Positions 32,075 through 41,284 of a DNA stretch of 64,000 bases are shown here, piece by piece (positions within the stretch are counted from its first letter, which is position 1; the number at the start of each line of letters is the position of its first letter). This DNA is from Leucothrix arctica (GTDB taxonomy: Bacteria > Pseudomonadota > Gammaproteobacteria > Thiotrichales > Thiotrichaceae), in the NCBI RefSeq assembly GCF_003172895.1, contig NZ_QGKL01000031.1:118270-182269 (forward strand). Direction: 5' to 3'. Position numbers and translations under genes: made by a program. The notes beneath the pieces were generated by a model, which worked only from the letters and a program-made list of their open reading frames with translations, made no database searches and was not told the DNA's origin.

Positions 32075-33394
32075 CTAAAGCGTTTTTAAGAAATCAACTA
32101 AACGCTTCTGCTCACGCTCATCTAGCGTAATCATAGGCATATGATGCTCTATCAGCTTTGTGTCTGGTGGATTTGCATAATGCTTTACTGCCTCAGCTAG
32201 CGACTGATAACGTCCATCGTGCATATAAGGTGCGGTATTAATCACATTCCTCAAGCTAGGTACTTTAAAGCTACCAGAGAGCTCATGACGATTATTCTTC
32301 ATAAAGGTTAGGTCTTTGCAATCATCCTTAGGCGCATCACTGTATTCCCCTAAGCAATTGAATACATCCCATCGCTGCGCTTCTGCAACCATTGCGCGCC
32401 CCGTGTCTTTACCAGGAATGCCCGTTGCAACATTTTGAAAGTGCTGACTGGATAACAAAGGTGAATGGTGACAACTGACGCAGGCTGCTTTACCTATAAA
32501 CAACTGTAAACCCGCTTTTTCATTGTCGGTAAAACCAGATACCGCGTGCTTGGACGGTTCGTTATTTGGTGTATCTACCGATGCACTTCCTAACTCAGTA
32601 GTTTTCAATGAATCTAAGTAACCATCAAAGCGAGAAACAGGAAACTTCAAAGTGGTTTCATAGGCTGCTAGCGACTTGCCTATATTGGAAAACACGCGAT
32701 TGATTTCTTTACGCGACTCAATAGGTAGAGACTTCCATAGTTTGAGACTAGCAAGGTCACCATTTGGCTTCGCCGCACTTGGCCAACTATCTAACGCTTG
32801 CTGACTAGGTAACTCAGTGAAAATTTGACGGTAGGAGTTTTTGTACTCTGGGTTAACAAGTACCTTTTTAATGACCTCAATGCGAGTGAGGTTATGTTCA
32901 ACTGGGTTCTCCAACGGCTCAAGGGCCTGAGACCACGCACTGTCTTTTCGTCCATCCCAAAAGAACCACTGTTGATGAGAAGCACCCAGTAATGACGGTG
33001 TATTACGGGTTCCTTCACCGACTGCTAAGGCTACCCTTTTTCCATCTATAAATTGGTTATCAGGCTGATGACAGGATGCACATGAAATTGTGCCCGTTGA
33101 GCTTAGTTTTGTATCAAAAAATAGCTGCTTACCTAACTTGATTGCATCGGGGTTGAGTTGGTAGCGATTACTAGAATCCAACCCCACTCCTGGCAAATTA
33201 CGAATAGATAAGCTTTGAAGCAACACTTTTTCCGCATCACTCCAGACTATTTGATCTGCTTTAACATTTTTTTGGAGCATTTGTGAATCTTGAGGCTCTT
33301 GATCACAACCCGATATGAATACTGCTATCACGCAAGAACAGAAGCACTTTAAAAGTGACCACTGAAAATGAGATGTAATCGGGTTAGTGTTCAT
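32075..33394 (-). CDS. Di-haem cytochrome c peroxidase/MauG-family lipoprotein
   Basis: Two c-type haem sites, CASCHQPD and CVSCHHSP, in the CcpA/MauG arrangement, in a 439-residue protein. The N-terminus ends in a lipobox (FISGC), so it is a membrane-anchored periplasmic lipoprotein. The ATG at 33392-33394 is preferred to a TTG at 33403 that would crowd the upstream stop. It follows the YtkA-like lipoprotein by 11 bp and lies in the same direction as the copper-amine-oxidase-like genes. Family members either reduce H2O2 or, like MauG, oxidise protein residues to build a quinone cofactor; which applies is unknown. Confidence 0.87.
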   Translation of the reverse strand: MNTNPITSHFQWSLLKCFCSCVIAVFISGCDQEPQDSQMLQKNVKADQIVWSDAEKVLLQSLSIRNLPGVGLDSSNRYQLNPDAIKLGKQLFFDTKLSSTGTISCASCHQPDNQFIDGKRVALAVGEGTRNTPSLLGASHQQWFFWDGRKDSAWSQALEPLENPVEHNLTRIEVIKKVLVNPEYKNSYRQIFTELPSQQALDSWPSAAKPNGDLASLKLWKSLPIESRKEINRVFSNIGKSLAAYETTLKFPVSRFDGYLDSLKTTELGSASVDTPNNEPSKHAVSGFTDNEKAGLQLFIGKAACVSCHHSPLLSSQHFQNVATGIPGKDTGRAMVAEAQRWDVFNCLGEYSDAPKDDCKDLTFMKNNRHELSGSFKVPSLRNVINTAPYMHDGRYQSLAEAVKHYANPPDTKLIEHHMPMITLDEREQKRLVDFLKTL

Positions 33395-33405
33395 AAACGT
33401 CAAAG

Positions 33406-33918
33406 CTAGACGATGAAGTCAAAAATTAATTGATCATTAACGCCATTCGCTTTAATCAAAAAACCAACCGTCCACGCACCTGGCATGCTGAACTTCAAAC
33501 CATCAATCTTATAAACACCAGCTTGCCCTTCAACAGCTAACATTTTTGGCTGTGTTGGTAATCCATGCCCATGCGCTTTCATACCACCGTCAATCGCCAA
33601 GCTCGCGTCATCAACAGGATTTTCTGACTGACTAAGTTGTAGCTGACAGTTTTGAAAGTCACCAACAGAAGGCGCTTGCTGACATTCTAGTATGCCGTCG
33701 AAATGGTTGTTTTTACTTTTGGTGCTGATAGTCCAAGCTTGGGCAGTGCCCTGCTTCACACTGTCACTAGAGCTAGCGATAACCTTATCAGTAACTGCAA
33801 TCTCAGAAGTCTCTTTAGCGGACTGAGTACTCTCAGGAGAGCCAGACTGGCATGCCGTCATTAACGACGGCATGAAAATACAAAGTGAAATAGTCAGAAG
33901 CTTGTTTTGAAGTAACAT
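33406..33918 (-). CDS. YtkA/FixH-like periplasmic lipoprotein
   Basis: 170 residues with a lipobox (MTACQSG) and a Ser/Thr/Glu-rich linker to about residue 60. The C-terminal domain has the YtkA-like pattern DGGMKAHGHGLPTQP and then GLKFSMPGAWTVGF. Such domains often accompany copper proteins and cytochromes; the HGHG and Met residues could bind metal. It is tightly coupled to the di-haem gene. Its role is not established. Confidence 0.78.
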   Translation of the reverse strand: MLLQNKLLTISLCIFMPSLMTACQSGSPESTQSAKETSEIAVTDKVIASSSDSVKQGTAQAWTISTKSKNNHFDGILECQQAPSVGDFQNCQLQLSQSENPVDDASLAIDGGMKAHGHGLPTQPKMLAVEGQAGVYKIDGLKFSMPGAWTVGFLIKANGVNDQLIFDFIV

Positions 33919-34007
33919 GATCAGTACTTTTTAGTTATATTGTTAATAGCTCATATAGTAACGTTTAATGATTTCTACCCACAATAAAACCTAGACGAAA
34001 GTCACCA

Positions 34008-36320
34008 TTAAGACCCTACAGTCACAAACACTTGAATCGCATTGCTACGGTTGAGACTATCGGTAATGGCATACCAAAAACTATCAGTACCAGTGAAGCC
34101 TTGCTCTGGCGTATACAGTAAGCTCCCATTTACAATGGTGACTGTTCCGCTGTTAACACTGTAGTCATTAACTTCACTAATGCTCAAGCCAGAACCAATA
34201 TCATTGGCAAGCACATTAATAGTCACAGCCGTGTTTACTGCCGTTGTAACGGTATCAGAGATGGCCACAGGGTATGGCGCAGCTGCAGAGCCTGAAATTG
34301 TGATCGTCACCTCACCATTATTGATACGCCCTAATGAGTCAGCAAAGACATACCAAAGCTTATCTTCACCAACAAAGTCAGTTTTGGGTGTATAACGAAT
34401 TTGGTTACTTTCGATAACAACCTGACCGCCATTTAGACTCCAAGCGTTTGTGCTAGATAGCGTCAAACCAGAGCCAATATCATTAGACAACACATCAATG
34501 AGTAACCCAGTATTGATAGCAGTCGTTACATTATCAGCCGTACCCGTTGGGTATACCGAAGGATCTGTACCGGTTACTTCAACAGTCACTAGAACACCAT
34601 AACCACGATCAAGAGAGTCCAAGAAGTTATACCAAAAGGTATCTGTACCTACATAGTTTTGACTCGGGGTGTACACCAACTTTTCATTAACCTTGGTAAC
34701 GACGCCGCCTTTTTCAGTACCTGCGTTAAACGAGCTGATACGTAATTCATTACCCACATCATTCGCCAGTACATCAACTGTTAGCGCTGTATTTGAAGCC
34801 GTTGTCACATTATCAACATTACCCGATGGGAATGCGCTGTAGTCTGTGCCACTCACCGTTACCGTAATTTTCGTGCCGTAAGTAGCGCCTGATGTGTCTT
34901 TAATATTGTACCAAAACACCTCAGTGCCTGCGTAACCAGCATTTGGCGTATACACAATCTTGCCACCACTAATGACCGCAGTACCGTTTGCAGGGTTATT
35001 CACTTCATTTAAATAAATACCTGTACCGGTGTCATTTGCTAATACATCAATCGTTATCGCTACGCCAGCGTCAGTTGTTGCAGTATCTTCTGTTGCAACT
35101 AGAGCTTCTGGTGATGTAATGACGATAGTTGTCAGAGGGTTTTTATCGTGCCAATCACGTGGAATAATCTCAAAGCGATTACTGTGTAAGTCCATCTGCG
35201 GGGCATCTTCTGAGCGAGGCATATGGTAGAACGTTAGTCCCACCCAAGTGACCAAATCTTGTCCGGTTAATGTCTCACCGTTTACAAACTCATCTAGGCT
35301 ATCTGCATCACAAGTATTAACACGCTGATTATGCGAGGCAATTTGCTCACAGCTGTTATAGCGCGTCACATAAAAGTCGTTATTGGTAAATGGCTCGAAT
35401 GACGGCCCAATTTCACGATGCCCTGCTTCTGGTAAACGAATTTCGTAACCAGACTGATGGCCTTTTGTATTACTCAAAGCACCATCACGAATCAACCACG
35501 AACGCATATTAGTGGGCGAAACATCACGTGCCACCTCAGTATTAAACGTAGTCATCGTGCGCTGACGTTGACCGTTTGAACTTGTGTAGTTAATTTCTTG
35601 AACAACGTCATCACTACCCGTGCCGTTAACATCAAAGTCTAAACGCCAGAAGTAGTTATGAATATGAGATAGACCAATACGGTACGTGTTGTTCGCTAAT
35701 GAAGACATTAACCATCCGTGGTCTTCATTGGTAGAGCTAGTAAAACGCTGCAAACTCCCTGTAGCAGCAAGTGACGGCTCGATTCGACCATCACCATAAA
35801 ACAACCATTGCGGTATATAAACGTAAGCGCCAACCTTAGACACACTAAAGACTTTCAACGCATCCGCATCTTCAACATTCTCAGCATAACGATAAGCAGC
35901 AGACTTTTTTTGCACTTGCGAACACACAGCATTTTTACCGCTATAAACTCCAAACGTGCCGCCCTCACACTCGTCAGTCGTCATACTTTGTAAATAACCA
36001 CCACCTAAGCCGTAGTCAGATACATCATGATAACGTGCACCGTTATCATCGTAAGGTACGTGGATCTGTGCAATAGAAGCATCATTTAGAATCAAACGAC
36101 GCGTGCCATTTTTTGGCGTGTAATAGATATGGTGGTAGCTGATACCGTGGTTGTTATTGTGCGTCCAGCACATATCCCAACGCGAGCCATTTGGCAGCGT
36201 TTGGTCTATGGAGTAACTGTCCGCACAGTGCTCAGCCGCTTGAACAGAGCCAAGCCCCCAAAGCGATGCACTCACGATAATGAGTTGAATGAAACGCTTA
36301 ATAGAAGTTGCCTTGTTCAT
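34008..36320 (-). CDS. Copper-amine-oxidase-like protein with four cadherin-like repeats
   Basis: Signal peptide (1-28), then a domain of about 365 residues that I align by eye with the catalytic domain of copper amine oxidases. Landmarks: IHVPYDD near 86-92, candidate catalytic Asp99 before YGLGG, candidate quinone-precursor Tyr166 in SKVGAYVYIPQW, copper ligands His219 and His221 (SHIHNYFWRLDFD), and His366 in FYHMPRSED. The cofactor motif is AYVY instead of the usual N-Y-D/E-Y. Residues 411-770 are four tandem domains with DVLAND motifs. The PepSY-like N domains of ordinary amine oxidases are absent. It is secreted; the substrate is unknown. Confidence 0.75.
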   Translation of the reverse strand: MNKATSIKRFIQLIIVSASLWGLGSVQAAEHCADSYSIDQTLPNGSRWDMCWTHNNNHGISYHHIYYTPKNGTRRLILNDASIAQIHVPYDDNGARYHDVSDYGLGGGYLQSMTTDECEGGTFGVYSGKNAVCSQVQKKSAAYRYAENVEDADALKVFSVSKVGAYVYIPQWLFYGDGRIEPSLAATGSLQRFTSSTNEDHGWLMSSLANNTYRIGLSHIHNYFWRLDFDVNGTGSDDVVQEINYTSSNGQRQRTMTTFNTEVARDVSPTNMRSWLIRDGALSNTKGHQSGYEIRLPEAGHREIGPSFEPFTNNDFYVTRYNSCEQIASHNQRVNTCDADSLDEFVNGETLTGQDLVTWVGLTFYHMPRSEDAPQMDLHSNRFEIIPRDWHDKNPLTTIVITSPEALVATEDTATTDAGVAITIDVLANDTGTGIYLNEVNNPANGTAVISGGKIVYTPNAGYAGTEVFWYNIKDTSGATYGTKITVTVSGTDYSAFPSGNVDNVTTASNTALTVDVLANDVGNELRISSFNAGTEKGGVVTKVNEKLVYTPSQNYVGTDTFWYNFLDSLDRGYGVLVTVEVTGTDPSVYPTGTADNVTTAINTGLLIDVLSNDIGSGLTLSSTNAWSLNGGQVVIESNQIRYTPKTDFVGEDKLWYVFADSLGRINNGEVTITISGSAAAPYPVAISDTVTTAVNTAVTINVLANDIGSGLSISEVNDYSVNSGTVTIVNGSLLYTPEQGFTGTDSFWYAITDSLNRSNAIQVFVTVGS
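34011..35090 (-). repeat. Four tandem cadherin/VCBS-like protein repeats
   Basis: Four in-frame units of about 91 residues, each carrying DVLAND or a close variant (DVLSND, NVLAND), a YTP motif and a TDxFWY-like aromatic motif. The units are diverged rather than identical at DNA level. They form the C-terminal stalk or adhesion part of the amine-oxidase-like protein and have the pattern of calcium-binding cadherin-like domains. Confidence 0.82.
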
Positions 36321-36357
36321 ATCTATTCTCTCCCGATTTATTTTTATAAGTTATAGG

Positions 36358-37536
36358 TTACAGTGGGTTCTGTGCGTGCCAGTCTCTTGGTAATAGCTTA
36401 AAGCCATTCCAACGCATGCCGATGACGTTATCGTCTTCGTCACGTGGCAAGTGGTGATAGCTCAAACGGTTCCAAACCACGATATCATTGCTATTGATAC
36501 CTTGTGAGTTAGTAAACTGACTGATATCCCAAGCACAACCTGATGACGTATCGTTATCAACCGCAAAGCGCTCGCAAGCGTTATATGACGTGAAGTAAAC
36601 GTCAGACTGTAACCATGCTTCGTTATTAGCACCCTTGCTTTGGTGATCATAATTGAGCATTACAAGCTCATAAGAAATCGGTGAAACACCATTCGTTTCT
36701 GATCCGTCACGGATACGCCAAAAGCGCTTAGACTCTGGGCTAAATACACGCGCTGTCTCATTGCTCAATGTTTCAATGCTTTTACTACGAAGCGTGCGCG
36801 TTACATCTAAGGTACTCGTGATCTGCTCAGCAACGTCATTCCAAGCACTAGTACCTAGGTCAAAATCCATACGCCAGTAGTAGTTATCTACAAAACCAAC
36901 ACCACCTAAACCATCTTGCTGCATAGGCCATGCAAAGTTCGGGTCATAACTCGTTTTAGTCACCGTGCCGCTTAAACCGACCTTAGGCTCAATCGTTCCA
37001 TTTTCATGAAATATCCACTGTACCGTGTAGCTGTAACTGCCTAGCTGAGAAGCACTCATTAACTCAAGTACTTTACCGGTACGTGCAACGCTCGTTCCGT
37101 ACTTATAGATAAAGCCTGCGTCTTTCTGTATTTCACACAGTACGGCTTTACCTGATGCATAATGTAACTCACCGCCGCTACACTCACTGCTTTGCAAGGC
37201 AATAAAGTTATTACCACCTAGGCCTTGATCAGTCACTAAGTACTCAGCTGCACTCCCATCATCATAGTTACGTGCAATCTGTGACAATGACATCTCGCCT
37301 AATACTCGACGCTGCACCTGACCTGGACCTTGGTAGCGGATATCACTAAGCACAACGCCTTCTTGGTCACGTGCTTCCCAACACATGCTCCAACTTGCAC
37401 CCGTGTCTAAAGTACTTTGAATCGTTTGTCCCGTTGGGCACGCTGGTGTTGATGGTCGCGCTTGCGCGGTGCCAAAAAAGCTTAGCAACAACATGATCGC
37501 TGCAAACGGTAGTATTTTTTTAATCACTGAAGTCAT
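36358..37536 (-). CDS. Degenerate copper-amine-oxidase-like secreted protein
   Basis: 392 residues with a signal peptide (about 1-26). It aligns along its length with the catalytic part of its downstream neighbour: Tyr168 in LGSYSYTVQW at the cofactor place, RMDFDLG, then HHLPRDED. The two clustered copper ligands are gone (HxH reads Phe215-Val-Asp217); only His362 remains, and the catalytic Asp site reads Leu100. It should therefore not bind copper normally or form topaquinone by itself. It has no repeat domains. It may be a structural or regulatory partner of the 34008-36320 product. Confidence 0.72.
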   Translation of the reverse strand: MTSVIKKILPFAAIMLLLSFFGTAQARPSTPACPTGQTIQSTLDTGASWSMCWEARDQEGVVLSDIRYQGPGQVQRRVLGEMSLSQIARNYDDGSAAEYLVTDQGLGGNNFIALQSSECSGGELHYASGKAVLCEIQKDAGFIYKYGTSVARTGKVLELMSASQLGSYSYTVQWIFHENGTIEPKVGLSGTVTKTSYDPNFAWPMQQDGLGGVGFVDNYYWRMDFDLGTSAWNDVAEQITSTLDVTRTLRSKSIETLSNETARVFSPESKRFWRIRDGSETNGVSPISYELVMLNYDHQSKGANNEAWLQSDVYFTSYNACERFAVDNDTSSGCAWDISQFTNSQGINSNDIVVWNRLSYHHLPRDEDDNVIGMRWNGFKLLPRDWHAQNPL

Positions 37537-37547
37537 AAGAGTCTCGC

Positions 37548-38252
37548 TTAGTAACCCATACGCTGAGTTACAACGCCGGCAGATAAATTAACAATCGGGC
37601 TTACTTCAAACACGATATTGTCATGTGTAAAAAGCATTAACTGAGCACAACGGTTAGCACCACATGACTTGCTAGCAGTATTTACAACGTTTGGCATGCT
37701 GTCAGCAAAGAACGTAAATGCTTTGTATTGGAGCTGATCCATAGAGGTCAGTGTCTGACCCGTTATGCGTTTAAACTCATCATCTATAATGCTGCGCTCT
37801 TCACCGTCATCCATAACGATACTAAGGGCGCGATCTAATTCGTCTTTTACTAATGGCGGCTGCATATTGGTGTAACGCTTGCTCGAAACCACCGCGTTCG
37901 TATCAAGGTTAACTACATTGATAACTAACTCATCAGTGGCGTAGTCGTAAGCAGTGACGTCAGTCCAACGAGCATCGCTATTGGTATCGCCTTTATCAAA
38001 GCGGTGTGTTTCAACATTTAAGAACTGAACCGTTGAGAATGATGTCGTTACTGCCGTACTCGCTGTTGCAACAGAAGCGGTACTAAGGCTACGACTCGCA
38101 AGTACTGGCGTCGTTTCAAGGCTACTCATCGCTAATGATGTTGCTTTATCGATTTCAGACTCAGAAACAGGGTCCATATTTGTCGCATGAACGCTTGTTA
38201 GAGAAAACAAAGTCGCTATCGTTACTGCTGCCAATATTTGCTTATTTTTCAT
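37548..38252 (-). CDS. Secreted protein resembling a copper-amine-oxidase N-terminal domain
   Basis: 234 residues with a signal peptide ending VHA-T. After a Ser/Thr/Ala-rich stretch, residues about 95-175 (TDVTAYDYATDELVINVVNL, then QPPLVKDELDRALSIV) follow the pattern I recall for the N2/PepSY-like domain of amine oxidases, where a beta-hairpin precedes a helix beginning near PPL. A Cys pair (CGANRC) lies near the C-terminus. It is the first of the tightly spaced secreted genes here, 11 bp before the degenerate oxidase gene. This reading as a detached domain is inference; a structure comparison would decide. Confidence 0.6.
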   Translation of the reverse strand: MKNKQILAAVTIATLFSLTSVHATNMDPVSESEIDKATSLAMSSLETTPVLASRSLSTASVATASTAVTTSFSTVQFLNVETHRFDKGDTNSDARWTDVTAYDYATDELVINVVNLDTNAVVSSKRYTNMQPPLVKDELDRALSIVMDDGEERSIIDDEFKRITGQTLTSMDQLQYKAFTFFADSMPNVVNTASKSCGANRCAQLMLFTHDNIVFEVSPIVNLSAGVVTQRMGY

Positions 38253-38540
38253 TATCGATCTGAGCTTCGCTCAGCCTCAAAAGTTTATTAGTAATTGATG
38301 AGACTCAGTGTCAGCGATAACCATTTAGAAGTAAGTTGAATGCTGGATTAATGGGAAGAGTCACCTGATAAGCGGAAGTAGTTACATATTTCAGCAATAA
38401 TTTATGCCTAAGCATCAAGAAATTGTCACCTAATTATCAATTTCAAAATGGTCTAGCCTTTGGACTTATGGCATACTCCTCGTACTTTTTCTGGAGTCGA
38501 CCTCCAGTGACTTTAAACAGTACCTTCAAGGATTTACCCC

Positions 38541-40115
38541 ATGTCGCAAGCTACCTCACGCCCTGTTCAAAGAGCATTAATTAGTGTTTCTGATAAAACT
38601 GGAATCGTTGAATTTGCACGTCAGTTGCATAAACACAATATCGAAATACTCTCAACGGGTGGAACAGCGAGCTTGCTTGCTAAAGAAGGCATCCCTGTTA
38701 TTGAAGTCTCTGACTACACAGGTTTCCCGGAGATGATGGATGGCCGTGTTAAGACACTTCACCCAAAAATTCACGGTGGAATTTTGGCGCGTCGTGGACA
38801 AGATGATGCGGTTATGGAAGAGCACGGTATTCCGGGAATCGACTTAGTGGTTGTTAACCTTTACCCATTTGAAGCGACAGTTTCTAACCCTGACTGCTCT
38901 TTAGAAGATGCGATTGAAAATATCGACATCGGTGGCCCTACAATGGTTCGTGCAACGGCTAAAAACCACGCACACGTGACTATCGTTGTTGACCCTACTG
39001 ACTATGACACGGTTGCTAGCCAGTTAGACGCTAACGACGGTGCAATCGAAGCAGATAGCCGTTTCAAAATGGCTGTGAAAGCATTTCAACACACAGCACG
39101 TTATGACGGCATGATCGCTAATTACTTGGGTAAGATCGTTGAAAATGGTAAGCCAGAAGGCTTCTCAACAACGTTTAACACTCAGTTAGTACTACAGCAG
39201 ACAATGCGTTACGGTGAGAACCCTCATCAGAAAGCTGCGTTCTATGTTGAGCCAAACAATACACAATCTAACATCGCTTCTGCTAAGCAGCTTCAAGGTA
39301 AAGAACTGTCTTACAACAACATTGCAGATACAGATGCTGCATTAGAGTGTGTAAAGCAATTCGGTGATACACCAGCTTGTGTCATCGTTAAGCATGCAAA
39401 CCCTTGTGGTGTTGCGATCGCTGATACGTTACTAGAAGCTTATGACAAAGCATATAAAACTGACCCTGAGTCATCTTTTGGCGGCATCATCGCTTTTAAC
39501 CAACCACTAGACGCTGAAACAGCTCAAGCAATCGTTGACCGTCAGTTTGTTGAAGTGATCATCGCGCCAAGCGTACTTGATGGCGTTAGCGACATTATTG
39601 CTGCTAAGAAAAACGTTCGTTTACTAGTTTGTGGTGTATTCGGTGAATCAGCACCTTACCAAGATTACAAGCGTGTTGCTGGCGGCCTATTGGTTCAAGA
39701 CAACGATAAGCTACTAACAAACGAGCTAACAATTGTGACTGCACGTGAGCCTTCTGGCGACGAGATGCGTGACCTATTATTTGCTTGGAAAGTGGCTAAG
39801 TATGTTAAATCTAATGCGATTGTTTACGCTAAAGACAGCCGTACAATTGGTGTTGGTGCTGGTCAGATGAGCCGTATCAACTCTGCGCGTATCGCAGGTA
39901 TTAAGGCTGAGCACGCTGGTTTAGTGGTGCCGGGCTCAGTTATGTCTTCAGACGCTTTCTTCCCGTTTGCTGACGGTATTGAAGCTGCTGCAGAAGCAGG
40001 TATTGCGGCAGTTATCCAGCCGGGTGGCTCTATGCGTGATGCTGAGGTTATTGAAGCTGCGAATAAAGCAGGTATGGCAATGGTGTTTACTGGCATGCGT
40101 CACTTTAGACACTAA
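38541..40115 (+). CDS. purH: Bifunctional AICAR formyltransferase / IMP cyclohydrolase
   Basis: Catalyses the last two steps of IMP synthesis. 524 residues: the N-terminal cyclohydrolase ([34 protein letters not shown]) and the C-terminal transformylase ([13 protein letters not shown] with the catalytic Lys-His, and [13 protein letters not shown]). It is alone on the plus strand with its own terminator. The 288 bp upstream contain no gene, but a short stem CTGGAG-TCGAC-CTCCAG at 38491-38507 lies in the presumed leader. Confidence 0.96.
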   Translation: MSQATSRPVQRALISVSDKTGIVEFARQLHKHNIEILSTGGTASLLAKEGIPVIEVSDYTGFPEMMDGRVKTLHPKIHGGILARRGQDDAVMEEHGIPGIDLVVVNLYPFEATVSNPDCSLEDAIENIDIGGPTMVRATAKNHAHVTIVVDPTDYDTVASQLDANDGAIEADSRFKMAVKAFQHTARYDGMIANYLGKIVENGKPEGFSTTFNTQLVLQQTMRYGENPHQKAAFYVEPNNTQSNIASAKQLQGKELSYNNIADTDAALECVKQFGDTPACVIVKHANPCGVAIADTLLEAYDKAYKTDPESSFGGIIAFNQPLDAETAQAIVDRQFVEVIIAPSVLDGVSDIIAAKKNVRLLVCGVFGESAPYQDYKRVAGGLLVQDNDKLLTNELTIVTAREPSGDEMRDLLFAWKVAKYVKSNAIVYAKDSRTIGVGAGQMSRINSARIAGIKAEHAGLVVPGSVMSSDAFFPFADGIEAAAEAGIAAVIQPGGSMRDAEVIEAANKAGMAMVFTGMRHFRH

Positions 40116-40144
40116 ACTGAAACATGCTTAGTTAAGTGATTGAG

Positions 40145-40171
40145 AAGGCCGGCTTTTAGTCGGCCTTTTTT
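40145..40171 (+). terminator. Rho-independent terminator of purH
   Basis: AAGGCCG pairs with CGGCCTT around a 9-nt loop, followed by a run of six Ts. Confidence 0.88.
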
Positions 40172-40172
40172 G

Positions 40173-40508
40173 TTAGTAAAACAGCTTTGCCTTATCCTCT
40201 ACACCTTCAAATACTGGGGTAAAGAAATTGCGTTCCAAACTTATAATACACGCTGATGCCTTAGAGTACTCAAACGCCTCTTGGCAGTTGGGACAGTTTG
40301 GTATTTTATTTCGGTATTCTTCATAAGCAGCCAGGGATGGAAATGAAAAAGTTGCGTAACCAATATTGTTTGGCCCTTCATGTGGAATCAAATACCCGTG
40401 ATGTAAACCGCCCATTCTGTTTACAAGGTCAATCCATAACTGACCGTAGTGCTTAAATTCTTCTATTTTTTGAGGATCAATAACGTATTTTAAAAAGCAC
40501 GTAACCAT
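40173..40508 (-). CDS. NIPSNAP family protein
   Basis: 111 residues with the alpha-beta dimeric-barrel pattern of NIPSNAP: FLKYVIDPQKIEEFKHYGQLW, LHHGYLIPHEGPNN, YATFSFPSLAAYEEYR and RNFFTPVFEG. It is cytoplasmic. Members often sit near metabolic genes without a defined reaction. It is separated from purH by the terminator and converges on it. Confidence 0.88.
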   Translation of the reverse strand: MVTCFLKYVIDPQKIEEFKHYGQLWIDLVNRMGGLHHGYLIPHEGPNNIGYATFSFPSLAAYEEYRNKIPNCPNCQEAFEYSKASACIISLERNFFTPVFEGVEDKAKLFY

Positions 40509-40594
40509 TTATTTTTTCCTTTATTTATTAGTAATAAAAAGCTTATAACGAAAAATATAACACTTAAAAATTGATTAGTATTCCTTGCACAAAC

Positions 40595-40906
40595 CTAAAA
40601 AGTATCCCTACGCTCATCAAGACACTCATAACTCCCTGTCTCAAACTCACGACATATAAACGGCCGTTTCTCATAAATAGTACAAAGCATCGTTTTCCTA
40701 TCCAAAGCAGCACACCAGCCATCATCTAAGCGTAACATCGTCATTCCGCCCCACTTGTCTTTCGCTATATATTTCTCAGGCACACCCGTATCTGTAATTA
40801 GCAAAACTTCTAAGCGGCAGCAGTTCGCTTTACAGGTTGAGCACGATATTTCATCGCCTGGCCAACTGATATTTTCAATCGCCATTTTATCAGGCTCCAA
40901 TTTCAT
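40595..40906 (-). CDS. YkgJ family cysteine-cluster protein
   Basis: A 103-residue protein with the metal-binding cluster CSTCKANCC, followed by CAALD, CTIYEKRPFICREF and a late YEC. The spacing matches the YkgJ/UPF0153 zinc- or iron-chelating family. It is cytoplasmic. The ATG at 40906 is used; a Met at codon 8 is an alternative. Function unknown. Confidence 0.85.
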   Translation of the reverse strand: MKLEPDKMAIENISWPGDEISCSTCKANCCRLEVLLITDTGVPEKYIAKDKWGGMTMLRLDDGWCAALDRKTMLCTIYEKRPFICREFETGSYECLDERRDTF

Positions 40907-41073
40907 TAAACAAAGCTAATCATAATAACCACTGTAAGTTGTTCCTATTTAGGCCATACTGAATTACTCCGTATGGGTATCGTAGGCAACATAGGTATCA
41001 ACATATAGGAACTGCCCTCAGGTTCGCTCACGCTAACTTAAGGCTAATGCACTAAAAACTAAGGATTATTAAG

Positions 41074-41190
41074 ATGAGTAAAGGACAAGACAGTAAAAAA
41101 GCTGTAAAGAAAGCACCACTATTAACTGCGAAAGAAAAGAAAGCAGCTAAGAAAGCAAAGAAAAATGACAGTAGTGGCATTGGTAGCTAA
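41074..41190 (+). CDS. Small lysine-rich protein, 38 residues
   Basis: ATG at 41074 preceded by AAGGA at a suitable distance; the product starts MSKGQDSKKAVKKAPLLTAK and continues with KEKKAAKKAKK before a Gly/Ser end. It is highly basic, possibly nucleic-acid binding. A strong terminator follows at once, supporting a real single-gene transcript. I have a vague recollection of similar short basic proteins in marine gammaproteobacteria, without a known role. Confidence 0.6.
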   Translation: MSKGQDSKKAVKKAPLLTAKEKKAAKKAKKNDSSGIGS

Positions 41191-41200
41191 ACAAACCAAA

Positions 41201-41236
41201 ACAGGCTACCCAATTTCTGAGGTAGCCTGTCTGTTT
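41201..41236 (+). terminator. Terminator hairpin
   Basis: A perfect 10-bp stem (ACAGGCTACC with GGTAGCCTGT) around a 10-nt loop, then CTGTTT. It ends the small basic-protein transcript. Confidence 0.75.
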
Positions 41237-41284
41237 AACCCTAAGTCTACAATTGTTGCAGACTTAAATAATCAATAGTTCAGA

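Noticed and set aside
30381..38252. Betaine aldehyde dehydrogenase as part of the amine-oxidase-like pathway
   Set aside because: betB overlaps betA and fits choline oxidation; a 218-bp gap separates it from the oxidase-like cluster.
38260..38274. CTGAGC-TTC-GCTCAG hairpin upstream of the secreted gene at 38252
   Set aside because: Short stem with no T-run; could affect translation, but there is too little to call a regulator.
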